Of a stretch of 64,000 nucleotides of DNA, positions 22,901-35,333 are shown piece after piece. Below the pieces are notes generated by a model, which worked only from the letters and a program-made list of their open reading frames with translations, did not search any database and was not told the origin of the DNA. The stretch lies in NCBI GenBank assembly GCA_033816765.1, contig CM066298.1, positions 620,001 to 684,000 on the forward strand, in the 5' to 3' direction. The stretch comes from Nothopassalora personata (Eukaryota; Ascomycota; Dothideomycetes; Mycosphaerellales; Mycosphaerellaceae). The first letter of the stretch is position 1, and each line of letters begins with the position of its first letter. A program made the translations under genes and the position numbers.

Positions 22901-24483
22901 TGATAATATGGCCAAGGAGAATGTCGTCTCTGGTATGTATGATAAATGTCAGCGAGACGTGGCTGGCGTTTGGATTGAGTCGACATGCGTGTCCTGGACG
23001 GAATATGGCTACTTAACAGCTGAAGTTGATCACGGCGTATATGTTGTTGAATTGTGAGATCAAGCCGTTGGCCGAAAGGTACGAATGAAAGTCATAAGGT
23101 TTGCGACTTCAACTTTGCGGCTCGTGTGGATTTGTGGTGTGAGGGGAAACATAGAACGTAGATGAAGGAAGTGGGTTGTGGCTGAGGAGGGTCGTTTGCG
23201 TGTAGGATATCGGAGAGTATGATAGACATGCACTCTGACTTCCTTTGAAGATGATGAGTGTTTGTTGGGGAGAATAAATGAGGAACTCGTCATCTTTAAA
23301 CAAGTCTGTCAGCCATCCTTCCAGCTGCAACTTTTTCAACGATGCAACTGGCAGCAGCAGACCTTCCACTTACCACACCGCTCACCAGCATCATCGACAG
23401 CTTAACTTGTGTGCTGAGGGAGAGCATGTGGCGCGCTGACATTAACTGCCAGAGGCAACGCGAATGCACTTCACCATTGGTGCCCACAAACGTCCCATAT
23501 TTGCAGCAAGTCTGCCCTACCTTCTGACTATGACTTCCGTATTGACAATATCAACGCTTCAAGAGTATCGACAGCTTCTCCTAGGCTACGACAACCATCG
23601 GCCTCACCAATAGTCCAGCTCGTGAGGAGGGAAGGAGAGACTGCGCTCCAGCATCCAATGCCAATGGAAACGACAATGCGCTGCAGCACTACCCGAGGCA
23701 GAATCTCATGATCCTCGACCCATTCTCCCAGACATCCATTGCGCCTCAGAGTCCTCACAGTTTTGTCTTACTCTTATCCGACGATCCGGCACCGTGAAGC
23801 GTCGCGAGGGTGCGTGGCCTGAGCTCTACAGAAAAGAGCTCACCGTCAACGACACCATATCAGGCCCGTTCCTCCCAATGAAATCATACACGTACCCTCG
23901 TCAATCGCGACTCCAAGTCCGGCATCACTCTGTGCGGTCCTCCCGAAATTTCTACCAGAAAGACAGATATTTGCTACCGAAAGCTCGGCGCAAATTCTCA
24001 GCTGCTGCTACGTTCTCAAGCCGTGAATCCTAGACGTGTCTTTCAAGTACTCTGCCGTTATCATCCAAGCGAGAGCTCCGCCCTTCGCAAGATGCAGAAG
24101 TCGAAAAAGGCAGTGACTGGTGTGAGGTGATCAACATCCTGAGAGTTGTTTGGGCCCAGTCGTATTTCCCCTTTCCGGTCCGCCATCTGCTGGCGGCGAA
24201 GGCAAAGGATCCGGAGGCCTTAGTACATTTATACTGTGCCCTTGGGGACAAGATAAGGAAGCAAGGGAAGGAAAGGAAGGGGGACTGGGCTCGTGAACTT
24301 CTTGATTTCACTGAGAAGTAGTGTGATATGTATAATCCTCATAACGATCGCGAATCCGAGAAAGGGCTATACAATTCAGACGCAAGTCATCTAATACCCA
24401 TGGAAGAATGCCTTCAAGGCAGAGCAGAGCAGAGCAGGCTGATCAGCATATATCGTATATTCCCCATCATCATGACCATCCCG
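22901..24483. other. Gene-poor interval
   Basis: Apart from the isolated array unit at about 23300-23415 no feature is supported. A 64-codon open frame at 24127-24321 has no recognisable motif and is not called. Confidence 0.35.
23300..23415. repeat. Isolated copy of the ~195-bp array unit
   Basis: Contains both anchors of the array at 18.9-21.1 kb: AAGTCTGTCAGCCATCCTTC and CTTACCACACCGCTCACCAG followed by CATCATCGACAG. It sits 2.2 kb beyond the end of the array, on the far side of the P450 pseudogene. Confidence 0.6.
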
Positions 24484-26750
24484 CTAAGCTCCTCTCCTAG
24501 CACCATTCGCAGTACTCATCAACGTGATCTTCTTGTTCTTCTTCCCTTTTTTGCCGCCACCGCTCGGCTTGCTCGCTTGTATATTCAGTCCATCCATGCT
24601 TTCATTCAGAACCTGCTGTTGTTGCTGCTGGTCGAGAAGATCTCTCTCCCAGTCCTGCAGCCAACCATCGTCCTCGCCATGGCGGAAAGCGGAGTCGCTG
24701 GGGAGGGTAGCGTGCATATCCGGACTATTAGGGGCAATAGCGCTGGTGCCCCAGACTGTTCGTGGCATGTTTGGACTCGTTGAAGGTGACGCCAGAGATC
24801 CAAAGCCTGGTCGGTCGGCGTTTGTTGGCCAGGGTGGAGAGCCAGAGCCGAGAGCTTCGCCGGGCACCTCGGCGATGCTTGCCGGCAGTGGTGAAGTGAA
24901 GAAGCCATCAGCGTCTGGTATTGACGGTCTTCTTTGTCGCCGTATCGATGCGAGCTCTCTTTCTGATGCCTTCTCGATCCTGATGCGATCCTTCTCTTCG
25001 CGTGTCTCCTTCTCTTCATTGCGCTTTCTCCGACGGTCAAGCATCGGCTTGAACTCCTCGAGGACAGATGCACTCACCACGTCTCGCCAATCGCATTCGA
25101 GGAAGGCGACTTCGCAGCCGTAGGGTAGATGCGCCAAGTATTTGACGCGCTTGCGAAGGTCGTCGTCCACGACGTGGCCGCTTGAGACTCTTTCGACGCG
25201 CGGGAGTATGCTCGATGGAAGGGAGTGATACGACCCAAAGGCCGACTTCAGGATTCGGATATCCAGCGGAGAGAGGTAATAATGCTGTAGGCCGTGGTAG
25301 AAAAGATATTCGTTCGGCTGAGGCTTCTCGGTATGCCGCTGTCGCATTTCGTGAATCGTTCGTGGCACGTAGTTGGTGCTCTCAGTGGGCTCTGTCTCTT
25401 GAGCTTCGACAATCGTCTCGCTGATGACGTTCGCTGGCGAAGGCGTTGCCGCCTTCTTCTGCAAGTACATCTCCGGCACGCCTTCATCGCTCTCGTTGAA
25501 CTGGATTGGTGGCCTCTCGACGACTTCCGGAGCTGGCGGAGCTTCCGGCTTCTTCGGTTGTGCAGGAGGGTTGCCAATACCCTTGACCTTCTCCTTCGAC
25601 TCTTTCAGCATCCGAATGGCTCTGCCGGTCCACTCGGCGTCCTCGCCAAACATCAGCTCGTCCTCCTTCTCCAGCAGCTCGATCGCTTCCAGCGTCTCAT
25701 CGTACTGCTGCAACATGTACTCCTCGCTGCCTTTCATGACTCTTGCATAATCCATGACTTCTGCCGCAAAGTACCACGGGATACTCTCGCCTTTCGGCAC
25801 AGTGTCCGCACTCTCGCGTGGCATGGCCAAAGTGCTGCCCGGCTTCCTCTTGACCAATCGTAGAACAAAGTCACCGCCTTCGCGTGGCTGCTCGTTCTCC
25901 TGGCCAACGTACCACCGCACTGGCCTTGTTTCAGAGACGTATATGCTGTCCCAGCAGATCGGGCACTTCTTCCACCTCGCCTTCTTGTCTGGCGGCGGTG
26001 CAGCGGCGTCTTCGGAGTGCATGTATCGGATCAGGCAAGGAAGACAGAAAATGTGTCCACACTTTGCCATTCGTGGTGCGGTCGGTTCGCCAAGACAGAT
26101 CGGACATGATGCGGTTTGGGTCTTGGAGGAAGCAATGACTTGCAAGACGTTGTTCCATTCGAGGTGCACATCAGCGTCCTGCGCTTGCGCGGTGTAGTCG
26201 CCTCTCGGGTCCACAACGAAGCGATAGTTGGCGTGCACATATCTGCGCAGGTCAGTTCACTGCCCTTTCCCCCAGCTGTATCCTGCTTATCTTACCGCGC
26301 CTTATCCACTGCATGATAGCCACTCCCCATACCCCACGTCCTATTGCCTGCATGTCCTCTTCGTGGGCCATTATAGCTGTGTCTGTGGTATTGTTGCTGC
26401 GCGTTCGGCCTTGGTGGCAGGGCAAACTGCATCAAATGGGTAATGCTCTGCTGGCCGCGACGACCGTGTGGATTCTGCATGCTGAACGCCTCAGCCTCTG
26501 CATCCTCATCCAGAGATCGAAACCGCTTTCCCGGCTTGTGCTTCGCCTTGGACGTTTGGTTGTTTCGCGGTGCGGGAGACCGTGACGCGCCGGGGATGCC
26601 ACTGCCAGAGCGGCGTGCAGAAGCGTCGTTGGAGAAGAACTGCTGGGTGGAAGAAAGCGCGGGGCTGATCTGACTGGAAGATGAAAGCTGTGAGGCCTTG
26701 CTGGAAGATGTCGCCGCCGCTTTACTGGGAATGCTCGGTGGGTTGGACAT
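24484..26750 (-). CDS. RING-finger protein, RNF10/Mag2-like
   Basis: Exons 26750-26296 and 26242-24484, split by a 53-bp GTAAGA..CAG intron; 737 aa. The start at 26750 (MSNPPSIPSKAAATSSS) is the first ATG in frame. The first 150 residues are Ser-rich and basic. A C3HC4 RING lies at about residues 198-250 (CPICLGEP, CGHIFCLPCLIRYMH, KKCPICWDSIY), followed by VRWY and a long helical, charged middle. The LFYHGLQHYYLSPLDIRILK and LPYGCEVAFLECDW blocks are typical of the RNF10 family, and there is a Lys-rich C-terminal tail (KKGKKNKK). Family members are E3 ubiquitin ligases linked to ribosome quality control and, in yeast Mag2, to alkylation-damage response. A (CAG)n tract encodes poly-Gln near the C-terminus. 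Confidence 0.84.
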
Positions 26751-27202
26751 AGCGGAACACCCTAACGAGCGGGTGGAGGGAGAGCGTTGTGCTGCGGGCG
26801 GAGCGGAGCGGAGTTCCGTGCAGCGGTGGCGGTGCCTAGCGAAGGGCAAGATACGGAGTGTCTGTAGTGATGTGTGTTGTCTGTGATGGGGTCGCCGTCA
26901 GACAACCCAAACGGGAGGTCTGGTCGAAGCAGAAGTGAGTCGAGGATGACAGCCACCGACATGTCAGTGACGATTCGCGGGGCGAGCGCGGGTGGGCCCG
27001 GCGGCGTGCTTTGTTTGTGAACATTGATTCCTCCTCTCCCTCCATCCATCTCCAATCCAGTGCTATCCACACGTCCAGGTGTGATCGCTAGCTTCATCTT
27101 CTGATAGCCGTTGGAATTGCGCCGTCTCTTCACCCGAACTCAAAGCCGTCATATCAGCTGGGCAGCAAGCATTTGCCACAGCATACATTACGCCACTTGA
27201 TC
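26751..27202. promoter_or_regulatory. Divergent region between the RNF10-like gene and the hydrolase
   Basis: 452 bp between two divergent start codons; no coding exon seen. Both promoters should lie here. Confidence 0.4.
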
Positions 27203-28133
27203 ATGTTGATTCAGGAATCTCACAAGGACGTGCCAACGCAGCATGGCGGCGACATGCGTATGGAGGGCACTGCTATCTTCGCTCAGCCTTTTACATAGGC
27301 TGATCGCTCAAGGTAGGTATCTTCGTCTTCCACCCGGCCATCCCGAACTATCCCAAGGCCAAGTTTCCCGGTGTCGTTGTCTTCAGCGAGATTTACCAAG
27401 TGACTGGACCCGTCGCCCGATTCGCCAGACAGATCGCTTCTCACGGCTACATCGTCGCTGCTCCATCGTCATACCATGAGTTCACAGGTCCTGAACCACT
27501 TGCCTACGATGGCCCTGGCACGGACAAGGGCAATGCTTGGAAGATCGAGAAGAAGGTATCTGCTTACGATGAGGATGCCACACTGACTATCGATCTGCTT
27601 GTCGGACTGGAGACTTGCAATGGCAGGATCGGTGCAACGGGAATGTGCCTTGGTGGCCACTTAGCTTTCCGTGCAGCTTTTGACAAACGTGTGCTGGCCA
27701 GCGTGTGCTACTTCGCCACTGACATCCATTCGAAGACACTTGGCGAGGGCAAAAACGACGACTCGCTCGCACGAGCTGCCCGCGGTGACATCAAGGGCGA
27801 GACGATCATGGTACGCTGCCTCAATATCGTTCTCAAGATGTTCACCAGGCTAACTTCCTCCACCAGATCTTCGGTAAGCGCGACACTCACGTCCCACCAG
27901 CAGGCCGAGATCTTATCCGCAAGACTTTGCACGAGGCGGGCACCACCTTTTCGTTCTACGAGCCTGCTTGGGCACAGCACGCTTTCATCAGAGACGAGCT
28001 GAGCAAAGGACGGTACGACCCAGCTGTCGCAGGTATCTGCTTTCAGATGCTGCTTGAGCTGTTCGGTAGGTCGTTAACTGGCGACCTTGGGCCACGAGTG
28101 AACGAGAGCGGCGAGGTGGAAGATGTGTGCTAG
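27203..28133 (+). CDS. Dienelactone hydrolase family protein
   Basis: Three exons: 27203-27257, 27317-27810 and 27867-28133, giving 271 aa. Introns are 59 and 56 bp. The first ends at a TAG so that the frame reads GGDMR-IFVFHPAIPNYP. The fold is alpha/beta hydrolase of the carboxymethylenebutenolidase type: the nucleophile is a Cys at about residue 129 in GATGMCLGGHLAFRA. The acid is Asp in the DTHVPPAGRD segment and the base is His in WAQHAF. VVVFSEIYQVTGPVARFARQ is the typical N-terminal block. Cytosolic, with no targeting sequence. The family hydrolyses dienelactones in aromatic breakdown, but fungal paralogs are numerous and the substrate is unknown. Confidence 0.87.
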
Positions 28134-28550
28134 ACTGGCTCAGCATCATCGTAGCACGAATGCTGTTTGGCGTGGAAGGAGCATAACGTGCTGGATCTAC
28201 GCAGACTCCAGAATCGAGTCATCGATAGTGACACCAATCACTATGTGCGAAGCTTATAGAAGCACATGCCGGTATTCTTCACGTCTCTTCAGTGTCTTCC
28301 TTCCTGGTGTCACGTGACCTTCCGTTCACCTCACTCGGTTTCATGCGCCAATTTCTACGATCAGTGCGCCTACCGGTCCGTGCCATTTCATTAGCGTGCC
28401 TTCCTGCAAGTTACATACTTCTTCACGACAACTTCGCTCCTTCCACCCACCAAACACGACAAACTACCACCACCACATCAGAAATTTTCTCCACATCCCG
28501 ACCACAATTCTCGACTCACGCACGACATCAACACCAACACCGCAAGCACG
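28134..28550. other. Intergenic, promoter side of ADE1
   Basis: 417 bp; the last 120 bp are CA- and pyrimidine-rich, as in many fungal leaders. Nothing else is seen. Confidence 0.4.
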
Positions 28551-29614
28551 ATGTCGCAAGACACAGCGATCACCAAGATTGACATCCCAGGCCTCAAGAA
28601 GATCGCCAGCGGCAAAGTCCGCGAGATCTTCGAAGTCGACGACAAAACTCTCCTCTTCGTGGCGACGGATCGCATTTCTGCATACGATGTGATCTTGGAG
28701 AATGTAAGTCACAACTCGCTACAACACAATATTTGACCGACAGCCTCAAACATGTGATATCCATTCCACGAACCCACAACTAATCCTCCCACCAGGGCAT
28801 CCCCCACAAAGGCTCCCTCCTAACCCGCCTCAGCACGCACTGGTTCACCTACCTCTCCTCCCAAATCCCAGGCCTGCAGACCCACCTCCTTTCCACCCAC
28901 CTCCCCGCCTCCATCCCAGAAGCTGCCAAGCCCCAACTCGAAGGCCGCAGCATGCTCGTCTCCCGCCACCAAGTCATCCCGCTAGAATCTGTCGTCCGAG
29001 GCTACATCACCGGCTCCGCGTGGTCCGAGTACAAAACCCACGGAACAGTGCACGGGATGGCGATGCCTCCGGGTCTGCAGGAGAGCGAGAAATTCCCGCA
29101 AGCAATCTGGACACCGTCCACAAAAGCGGAGCAGGGCGAGCACGACGAGAACATCTCCGCCTCGCGCGCTGCAGAAATCGTCGGCGAGGACGTGGCGAAG
29201 CGGATCGAGGAACTTTCTCTTAAGCTGTACAATCTCGTGAGTGACGTTTCCCTACAGACTCTGTCTGGTCTGTGGAGCGATCGTGAACCGTGACGGACTG
29301 ATGACTTGTAGGCACACGCGTACGCCCTGGAGCGCGGGATCATTATCGCAGATACCAAATTCGAGTTCGGGCTGGATCGGGAGACGGGGGAGTTGGTGCT
29401 GATTGATGAGGTTCTTACGCCGGATAGTTCGAGGTTCTGGCCGAGGGGGGAGTATGAAGTGGGCAGGGGACAGAGGAGTTATGATAAGCAGTATTTGCGG
29501 GATTGGTTGACGAGGGAGGGGTTGAAGGGGAAGGAGGGGGTGAGGATGCCGGAGGAGGTGGTGAGGGAGACGGCGGGGAAGTATAGAGAGGCGGGGGAAA
29601 TTTTGGTGAAATAG
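28551..29614 (+). CDS. ADE1: Phosphoribosylaminoimidazole-succinocarboxamide (SAICAR) synthetase
   Basis: Three exons, all split between codons: 28551-28703, 28796-29236 and 29312-29614, giving 298 aa (yeast Ade1 is about 306). The enzyme joins CAIR and aspartate with ATP in step seven of purine synthesis, in the cytosol. Visible family motifs are [12 protein letters not shown] (nucleotide loop), [36 protein letters not shown] with TGSAW (signature), [11 protein letters not shown], and the [15 protein letters not shown] block (signature 2). Introns are 92 and 75 bp. Codon use in the last exon is strongly G-rich compared with exon 2, but the frame is intact. Confidence 0.95.
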
Positions 29615-30104
29615 AGAGAGAGAGAGAGGGATGAGGGAAGAGATTTGAAGGGCGATGGGAGAAAGAGCTCAAGATGATGTGTCCTGCTGGACATCTCCTC
29701 CTGAGAGGATTGTTGCTTCAAAAGTACAACAAGCCAATCCATACTTCCACAACATATCCTGCGACGTACTGTCCGGCCGTCACCACCAAACTCGAATCCC
29801 ACCTTCATCCTCCTCCTCCTCCTCCTCCTACTATCTTCTCCTGCCACCAGGCGAGTCCCGAGCAGACCGCGAAGACTCCCACTCATTCTCATGCTCACCC
29901 TTCCACTCCAATTCCGCCGACTCCCTCAACTCGCGCAGCGCATCCTGCCGCACCTCACGACCCTCCGAACACCTCTCCCCCGGCGGCACCACATCATCCG
30001 TCTAAAAGTCCCATAAATCAGCCTACGCATCTCGCAGAAGCCACGAGCGTTCCGAGTACGTCCCAGATGTTGCATCATGCTCGTGGCTACCGTTGTTCCT
30101 GAGC
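29615..30104. other. Convergent 3' region with simple repeats
   Basis: Separates the converging ADE1 and receptor genes. A (GA)n tract follows the ADE1 stop codon (about 29613-29629), and a CTCCTC repeat lies near 29808-29830. No coding region is supported. Confidence 0.45.
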
Positions 30105-31831
30105 TCACCCACTCACCGGCTTATCAATAACCTTCACCTCATGCAACCTCCCCTCCCCATCGCGATAACTCATATTCGTCGCCGTGATCCCCTCCGAGCC
30201 CCGCGGCGGTTCATGTCTCAACTCGATGCCGCCCTCCGTAGTGGCCCACGCCCCGCGATGCAATTTCTCCGTCGGCGCGCTAGCCTCGCTCTCATTCCAT
30301 TCCGTGTGCGCGTCGAAGTCATCGGCTTGTCGCATTCGGAGCATTTCGTCTTCGCCGACGGGGTTCTCCGGGTCGATTACGGCGGGTTGGATGGGGGCCT
30401 TTGAGTCGTCTGAGTTTGCGCTGAGGGGTTTGCCGGTGAGGGAGGCGTAGATGCGTTGGAGGAGGCCGGCCATGGCGGGCATGCAGGTGCAGATTAGGGA
30501 GAGGTTGCATTCGATTGCGGACCAGAGGACGGACCAGGAGTATTCCCAGGTGGGGTTGTAGGAGAGGCCGATTTTGACGAGGTATTGGAGGCGGACCTGG
30601 TGGCATGTTAGTGAGGGATGAGAGGGAGATGGTGGTGGCGTTTACGATGCTGCAAATTGTGACGACGAGGCCAGCCATGAAGATTAAGCAGACGCCGGTC
30701 TTGCGACGCCAGGAGATATTGAGTTTGAGGAAGTTGTGGAGGGGAAGGACGAAGACGAAGACGTCGTAGGCTATGTTGACTGCACCCAGGGCGTAGAGTT
30801 GGGCGGCTTGTTGGACGCAGTGGCCGGAGTGGAGGCCATCCCATTGTGTCCAGGTGTAGCTGACCTGGAGTTGTCAAGGGTCAGCAGAGGCTTGATAAGA
30901 CCAATCTGTCGAGACACTCACCGGACTACACTGTGCGACGAAGCTGAACGCAAAGCCAAGGAGCGTCAGCAAGTGGATCGCGATGAACACCCAGCAGGTT
31001 CTGCGAAACCATCTCGAGACTGCTTCTTCTGTCCAAATTCGCAGGTAGAGCTGGAGGATTGAGACTTTGGTGAGCATGACAAGGCAGGTGTAGAGGATCT
31101 CAAACACATAAAACTCCTTAGATATGTCAGCTCGTGCTCGTCAGATCCAGTCGTAGAAGCCCACCTTCAGCATCGTCGTGATTTCTTCCGCCGACAACGT
31201 ATAATTATCAGCACCAAGTCCATTGTCTGTCATGGCCTGTACCATAGCGCAGAAGGGCAGCAGGAGCGCAAAGCACGCGAGTATAGTCCAATCATCAGTA
31301 CCATAGCCACTGCCCTTGAACCGCTCTGGACGAGCGATGAATCGTGCGGCGACAAACACCACTGCAATGCCGAAGAAAGTCCATGTTACGACCTGGACAG
31401 TGCGGGATCTATCGCGGCTCGTGGCACCGCACGTGTCCTTGGAGAACCTCTCTGCCACTGTCGGGGACATTAGCAGGAGCAAAGCTGCACTGAGTGGCAG
31501 ACTTACGTAGCTGATTCGGGATTGTGCAATTCGAGTACAGACAGGCGGAGACATCGGTCGTCAGGTTCTGGTTAGGACAGATGCCAGCGATGTTGTCGAG
31601 GGCCACATCGTACTGCGGCAAGACTTGGGCGAAACATAGTTGCTATCGATATATATTAGCTGGAACGTACACAAGGCGGAGAGGGTCGATTGAACTTACA
31701 GCACAACGCGGCACAGGCAGTGTCGCAGCAGCATCTGCGGCTTCAGGACTCGTCTCGTTGACGGCTTGTTGTGCTAGAGCGACACCAAGCAGAGCAACCA
31801 CGACTGCAAAGAGAGATCGTACGGGCTTCAT
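30105..31831 (-). CDS. CFEM-domain rhodopsin-type seven-helix membrane protein (Pth11-like)
   Basis: Six exons: 31831-31700, 31642-31507, 31457-31165, 31116-30922, 30864-30646 and 30596-30105, giving 488 aa, with introns of 48-57 bp. The start at 31831 gives a signal peptide (MKPVRSLFAVVVALLGVALA); an ATG 24 bp upstream is less likely. A CFEM domain follows, with CAQLCFAQ, ICPNQNLT, SACLYSNCT and a further Cys. Seven membrane helices then match the fungal rhodopsin-like domain: ARFIARPER, GTDDWTIL, FYVFEILYTCLVMLTKVSIL, LYLRIW, GHCVQQAAQLYALGAVNIAY, and a final block with ECNLSLICTCMP. The cytoplasmic tail of about 120 aa is acidic. Pth11-type proteins act as surface sensors in plant-associated fungi; that role is an inference here. 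Confidence 0.85.
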
Positions 31832-33758
31832 GTTGACGTCCCGTCGACCGTGCAATGGCTCTGCAGAGGTACTCTTCTACAACAGGGTAAGGCTCAAAGC
31901 GCGATCAGGCTCGCAGGTCTTTCGAATTCTGGTCACTCGCTCATCGCGTCACTTACATCTCAGTACTGTCTATTCAAGGTGACTTCAGCCTACGTATCAC
32001 AACTCACCAGTCGACAGCTAGGCGACCTGCTGTACTAAGGATGACCTTGTACGGATATCCCAAGCTTGAGCCGCATCTTGGTGCTTGAATCGTGGCAGAG
32101 GGAATGGCGTCCGAGCGTACTGCAGGTCACGGCTCGAGATTGAGGACATGACTCGCTACTGTGGTCTGAACTTTCGAAAGTCCGCACGCGGGAACCACTC
32201 TGTCAACCTATAAGTAGACTTTCAGCGTGCAAGACAACAGCCTGTTGATGGTCTTTGCCTCGAGCTAGATAGCGTGTTGTGGTCTCGGGTGGTTTGTGGC
32301 GAGGATCATCAAGTACCTACCCTTTCAGGAGTCAGGATTCCAACGAGCATAAATGCCACGACTCCTGGTCCCGCAACACCAAAACGTTTGGCTAAATGCG
32401 CAGGTGGTGCAGAGGCATTGCCACTTGGTCCACCATCAAGCTCTCCAATCCTTCAAGAATTTGAGACGTTGCCGAGTTTTGATAGTGCCGTCATGACAGC
32501 TGGGGTTAGTGACCGGTTAATGGTGCTGTGGTTGGAGGCGCAGGCTCGCAGGCATGAACCTGGAGTTCAGCCCGTCTCATAGTGTCACTGGCCAATCGAA
32601 GCTGGAGTCTTGCAACGCGGAGTCCGGGCAGATAGGAGGTTGCAGTCGACAACCAGAATATTGATTCAAGTTGCCAAAGCCTTTACCCAGGGACCCATCT
32701 AGGCGATTGTCCTCTTCGTAAAGCTCGCAGACCGCAGTGGTACATTGCAAATGTTTCGGATGTCAGCTGCTTGAGCGACAGCGAAGGACCAATGTGTCAT
32801 GTTCGTAATATTATTTCTCAATGACATCGAGATCTGAACTATGGCCGGAGAGATAGTGAGACGCGCGAGGACTGTAACCTGGCCAACTGCGAACGCGTGC
32901 TCTATCCGATGCAGGAACAGGAGGTGAACGCCACGTGAGAGGCCATATGGTTCGCGGGGCTATAGCAGGTGGATATAGACATCGTTTGCGCTCTTCTGAG
33001 CGGGACGTCGGACGATATGAGTAGGAGACGGCGATCTTGTGCAATGTGATGAGATGGCTGAGGGAGAGAGTCAGGTTGGTGGGAAGCCATATGTCAGACA
33101 AGCGCGCTCAGGCCAGGAAAACAGAGTAGAATTCTCGAGGCGTCTTTGACCACGACATCAATACCACACAAATGCTCGAAGAGAACCATCGTCGTTGTCG
33201 AGTGTCACCGAACAGCCCTGGAGTGTATTTTGACATGGCTATTAGAGGACAATGCAGATGGAAGATGCTGCTCGCCTTGCGAAATGGCAGTACACCACAC
33301 CCTTCGATCGATCTGCCAATTTGTTTCCAGCTTCGCCTTGAGGTCGATGAGCACGATACTTCTCCCACCTTACACTGTCACCGCTGATGAAGGCCGAAGA
33401 AGTGAGGAGGCGTTGTTGTTCGCGCCTCACTATCACCGAAAGATCTACGGGCAGACCCCATTTTCGTGTACGGGCAGACCCCAATCTGACCATGGTCATC
33501 ACTCAAAACTTGATTAGCTCTCTAGGACTTCAAATATTTGATTAATTAGTCAGATTGGGGTCTGCCTATAGTCACAACATCTCCGTTCGGCTCAGCGGTG
33601 CGATGCGCGCGGCAACGATCCTCAGTGCGGAGTCGTTGCCGCGTGACAAGGATAACATGAACTTTCACCTTCAATCGCGCCATCGACTTTGTTGCTGATG
33701 TCGTCTCGTAGATGAATGTTGCCACTGCAGACAGGCTCATCAACTCACCAAATAAGCC
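31832..33758. other. 1.9-kb interval without a supported gene
   Basis: Promoter side of two divergent genes. Short open frames (for example 102 codons at 32274-32582) have no family motif. A small inverted repeat is listed separately. Confidence 0.35.
33448..33567. repeat. 18-bp perfect inverted repeat with an extra direct copy
   Basis: GGCAGACCCCAATCTGAC at 33471-33488 is repeated as its exact reverse complement at 33550-33567, with 61 bp of AT-rich sequence between. A partial direct copy (GGGCAGACCCCA) precedes it at 33448-33459. It resembles a tiny MITE or the scar of one. Confidence 0.6.
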
Positions 33759-35333
33759 ATGGCTTCCTCCAAGGTCTCCGTAGCCGAGATCACCAAACAC
33801 TCCTCCGCTGACGACTGCTGGGTCGTTGTCAACGGCAAAGTCTACGATGTCACCAACCTCGCCCCAGAACACCCCGGCGGAGCCCAAATGGTGTACAAAT
33901 GGGCTGGCAAAGACGGCTCAGAAACCTACAACCAATTTCACTCTTCCAGCTTAATCGACGAACGACTCTCGGACAATGAAAAGAAAGGCACCCTCGACGA
34001 ATCCACCATAACCCAAACCTGGAAAGATGCCCAAAAAGCCGAAATGCCCACCCCCGACAAAGAAGCTGACCCTAACGAGAGACCTCCCCTGGCAAGTCTG
34101 ATCAATCTGGACGATTTCGAGAAGGCGTTTGAGAAAGCCGGTAGTAAGAAGGCGTGGGCCTACATCTGGGCTGGATCTAATGACCTCCTCTCCCTTAACG
34201 CGAACAAAACTTGGTGGTCCAAACTCTGGTTCCGCCCCCGAATCATGCGCAACGTCTCCGCCGTGCACACCAAAATGCGAATCCTCGGCGCAGACGTCTC
34301 AATGCCGGTTTACATCGCTCCCATGGGAATCGCAAAGCAAGCCGGGCCCCAGGGCGAAGCCGCATTGGGAGCTGGAGCCGCGGGGAGTGGGATTGTGCAT
34401 TGCATGTCGACCGCAGCAAGCATGTCAATCGAAGAGATCTTGGCGAGCGTGCCGCCGACGTATCCCTACTTCTTCCAGCTGTACGTGAATCGGAAGAGGG
34501 AGAAAACCGAGGCCGTGCTGCAGAAAATCGAGAAAATGGAACAGATCAAAGCGATTTTCGTCACGGTCGATCTCGCAGTCGTGTCCAAACGCGAGGCGGA
34601 CGAGAGGCTGATTGTGCAGGAAACTGTGGCAGTCTACGCCGACTCTGCCAAGTCCAATATCGATAAGAAAGGTGCTGGACTCGCGAGGACGACTGGAGGC
34701 TTCATTGACTCGGCACTGAATTGGGATGATCTTGCCTGGATCCGTAAACACAGCAGCAAGCCGATCGTTGTCAAAGGAGTGCAGTCCGCTGCTGATGCCG
34801 AAATGGCGATGAAAATGGGATGTGCTGGGATTGTGGTGAGCAATCACGGCGGACGAGCTTTGGATTCGAGTCCAGGCACCGTGGGGATTTTGCTAGAGAT
34901 TCGACGGGATTGTCCCGCAGCGTTTGAGAAGATGGAAGTCTTCATCGACGGTGGGGTTAGGAGAGGTAGCGATGTGTTGAAGGCGGTGATGATTGGAGCG
35001 AGGGGTGTCGGGGTGGGAAGGCCGTTTCAGTGTGCGGTCATGTATGATCAGGAGGGCGTGGAGCATTGTGCTGCTGGTGAGTTCATCGGGTTGAAAGTTT
35101 GCGAGAATTTGAAAAGCTCGGGCAAGGGTTGAGACATGATCGGTACTGACTTCTCGTCTCTAGTGCTGCAAGATGAACTGGAGACTGCTATGCGGCTCTG
35201 CGGTGTGACGGACCTGGAGAAGGTCAGAGGTGATCTGTCGTACCTCAACACTGTGGAGCTCGAGCAGATGTTGCCGCCCAAGCCGCGCGGGTCGTGGAGC
35301 GGGTGGTTTGGCCGGACGCGGTCGAAGTTGTAG
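33759..35333 (+). CDS. Cytochrome b5-FMN alpha-hydroxy-acid dehydrogenase (flavocytochrome b2-like)
   Basis: Exons 33759-35076 and 35164-35333, with an 87-bp intron; 495 aa. The N-terminal cytochrome b5 domain has YDVTNLAPEHPGGAQMV with the haem-binding HPGG. The FMN barrel follows: YIAPMGIAKQAGP, STAASMSIEEI, FFQLYVNRKR, the catalytic-Lys block PIVVKGVQSAADAEMAM, VVSNHGGRALDSSPGT (catalytic His) and FIDGGVRRGSDVLKAVMIGA. Splicing restores the conserved end HCAAVLQDELETAMRLCGV; reading through the intron would stop early. There is no clear mitochondrial presequence, unlike yeast Cyb2, so a cytosolic L-lactate or other 2-hydroxy-acid dehydrogenase is possible. Confidence 0.9.

Noticed and set aside
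32274..32582. 102-codon plus-strand open frame
   Set aside because: No domain, no intron structure and no good start context; probably chance.
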